A DNA stretch of 6,432 nt from contig CALFNJ010000732.1 of the NCBI GenBank assembly GCA_937902865.1, forward strand, positions 1-6,432, given 5' to 3'. Below, one piece after another: positions 6,051-6,432 of the stretch (position 1 is its first letter; each line of letters starts with the position of its first letter). The stretch is from an uncultured Opitutaceae bacterium. GTDB lineage: Bacteria > Verrucomicrobiota > Verrucomicrobiia > Opitutales > Opitutaceae. The notes beneath the pieces are model-generated. The model had not been told where the DNA came from. It saw only the letters and a list, made by a program, of their open reading frames with translations, and did not search any database. A program made the translations under genes and the position numbers.

Positions 6051-6432
6051 ATGAGCGATTTCGGCCGTCCGGGCATCGCCCTTTTCTCCGAGGAGACCGG
6101 GCCGGCGTTGAGTTACGCGGAGCTCGGGAGCTGGGTGGGGAAGAACCGCGAGCTGTTGCGACGGGTCCGGCGGCCGGCGCTGGCATTTTTGTTTTCGCCG
6201 AACAGCGCGGCGATGGTCGCGGCCTATCTCGCGTGCCTGGCGGAAGGCGTGCCGCTGGGCCTGGGCGAACCGACGGCCGAGGCGCGGGCGAGGATCGTGG
6301 CGGCCTTTCGGCCGACGCTGCTCCTGGTGGCGGCGGAGGAGCCGGCTCCGGAGGGGCACGAGCGTCTTGGGGAATTCGCCGGCGGCGGACTCGCCCTCTG
6401 GCAGCGAACGGACGGCGCTGATCCGGTGACGC
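6051..6432 (+). CDS. AMP-forming acyl-CoA/acyl-ACP ligase, N-terminal part (runs off window)
   Basis: The frame from ATG 6051 is open to the window end, 127 codons without a stop. It reads as the N-terminus of an adenylate-forming (ANL superfamily) acyl-activating enzyme, which joins a carboxylic acid to AMP and then to CoA or a carrier protein. Visible similarity includes LSYAELGSWV (20-29), the strand-loop PALAFLFSPNSAAMVAAYLACLAEGVPLGLGEP (42-74 in outline: FLFSPNS then AYLACLAEGVPLGLG) and FRPTLLLVA (86-94). These correspond to the family's conserved opening block, where a small-molecule-binding strand precedes the A-Y-L-A-x3-G-V/A-P region. The AMP-binding P-loop and the catalytic lysine lie beyond the window and cannot be checked. 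In-frame GTG 6039 and TTG 6036 are alternative starts; the ribosome site is weak in each case. With the ACP and reductase upstream it may load a fatty or hydroxy acid for sugar acylation. Confidence 0.8.
   Translation, partial: MSDFGRPGIALFSEETGPALSYAELGSWVGKNRELLRRVRRPALAFLFSPNSAAMVAAYLACLAEGVPLGLGEPTAEARARIVAAFRPTLLLVAAEEPAPEGHERLGEFAGGGLALWQRTDGADPVT

Noticed and set aside
4872..6359. Minus-strand open frame (495 codons) opposite the ACP, reductase and ligase genes
   Set aside because: It crosses three real genes and a repeat region and shows no recognisable domain.

Overview
The window is GC-rich bacterial DNA with all eight recognisable genes on the + strand, packed tightly and often joined by ATGA-type stop/start overlaps. 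The three gaps between gene blocks (3756-3976, 4577-4791 and 5769-6050, each under 300 bases) contain inverted repeats built from short phrases such as TTCACCAC, GGCACGGAGG and CAAGTAACAAG. I associate this combination of high GC and palindromic intergenic repeats with Verrucomicrobia (Opitutaceae-like) and similar environmental bacteria. That assignment is inferred from style; no marker gene supports it.

Region 1 (1-3755) is a four-gene operon for nucleotide-activated amino sugars. It holds a left-handed beta-helix N-acyltransferase of the FdtC/QdtC/WbpD type (start codon cut by the window edge), a PLP aminotransferase of the FdtB/QdtB type, an extended SDR (NAD-dependent sugar epimerase/dehydratase class), and a second, different PLP sugar aminotransferase. 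Successive genes overlap by 4 bases, or by 4 bases if the second aminotransferase uses its GTG start. Together they could oxidise or rearrange an NDP-sugar, aminate keto groups at one or two positions, and acetylate an amine. Such sugars are typical of O-antigen, capsule, exopolysaccharide or protein glycans.

Region 2 (3756-4791) holds a stand-alone hexapeptide-repeat acyltransferase at 3977-4576, with a palindromic repeat element on each side. The first element is a nested palindrome; the second has perfect 30-base arms.

Region 3 (4792-6432) turns to acyl-chain chemistry. It holds an acyl carrier protein translationally coupled to a FabG-like reductase, then a third repeat region, then the start of an AMP-forming acyl-CoA/acyl-ACP ligase that runs off the right edge. 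Sugar-amine genes, a free acyltransferase, a private ACP, a ketoacyl reductase and an acyl-activating enzyme side by side suggest a locus that makes an N-acylated sugar, possibly with a non-acetyl (for example hydroxyacyl) group delivered from the ACP. No glycosyltransferase, polymerase or flippase is inside the window, so the final product cannot be named.
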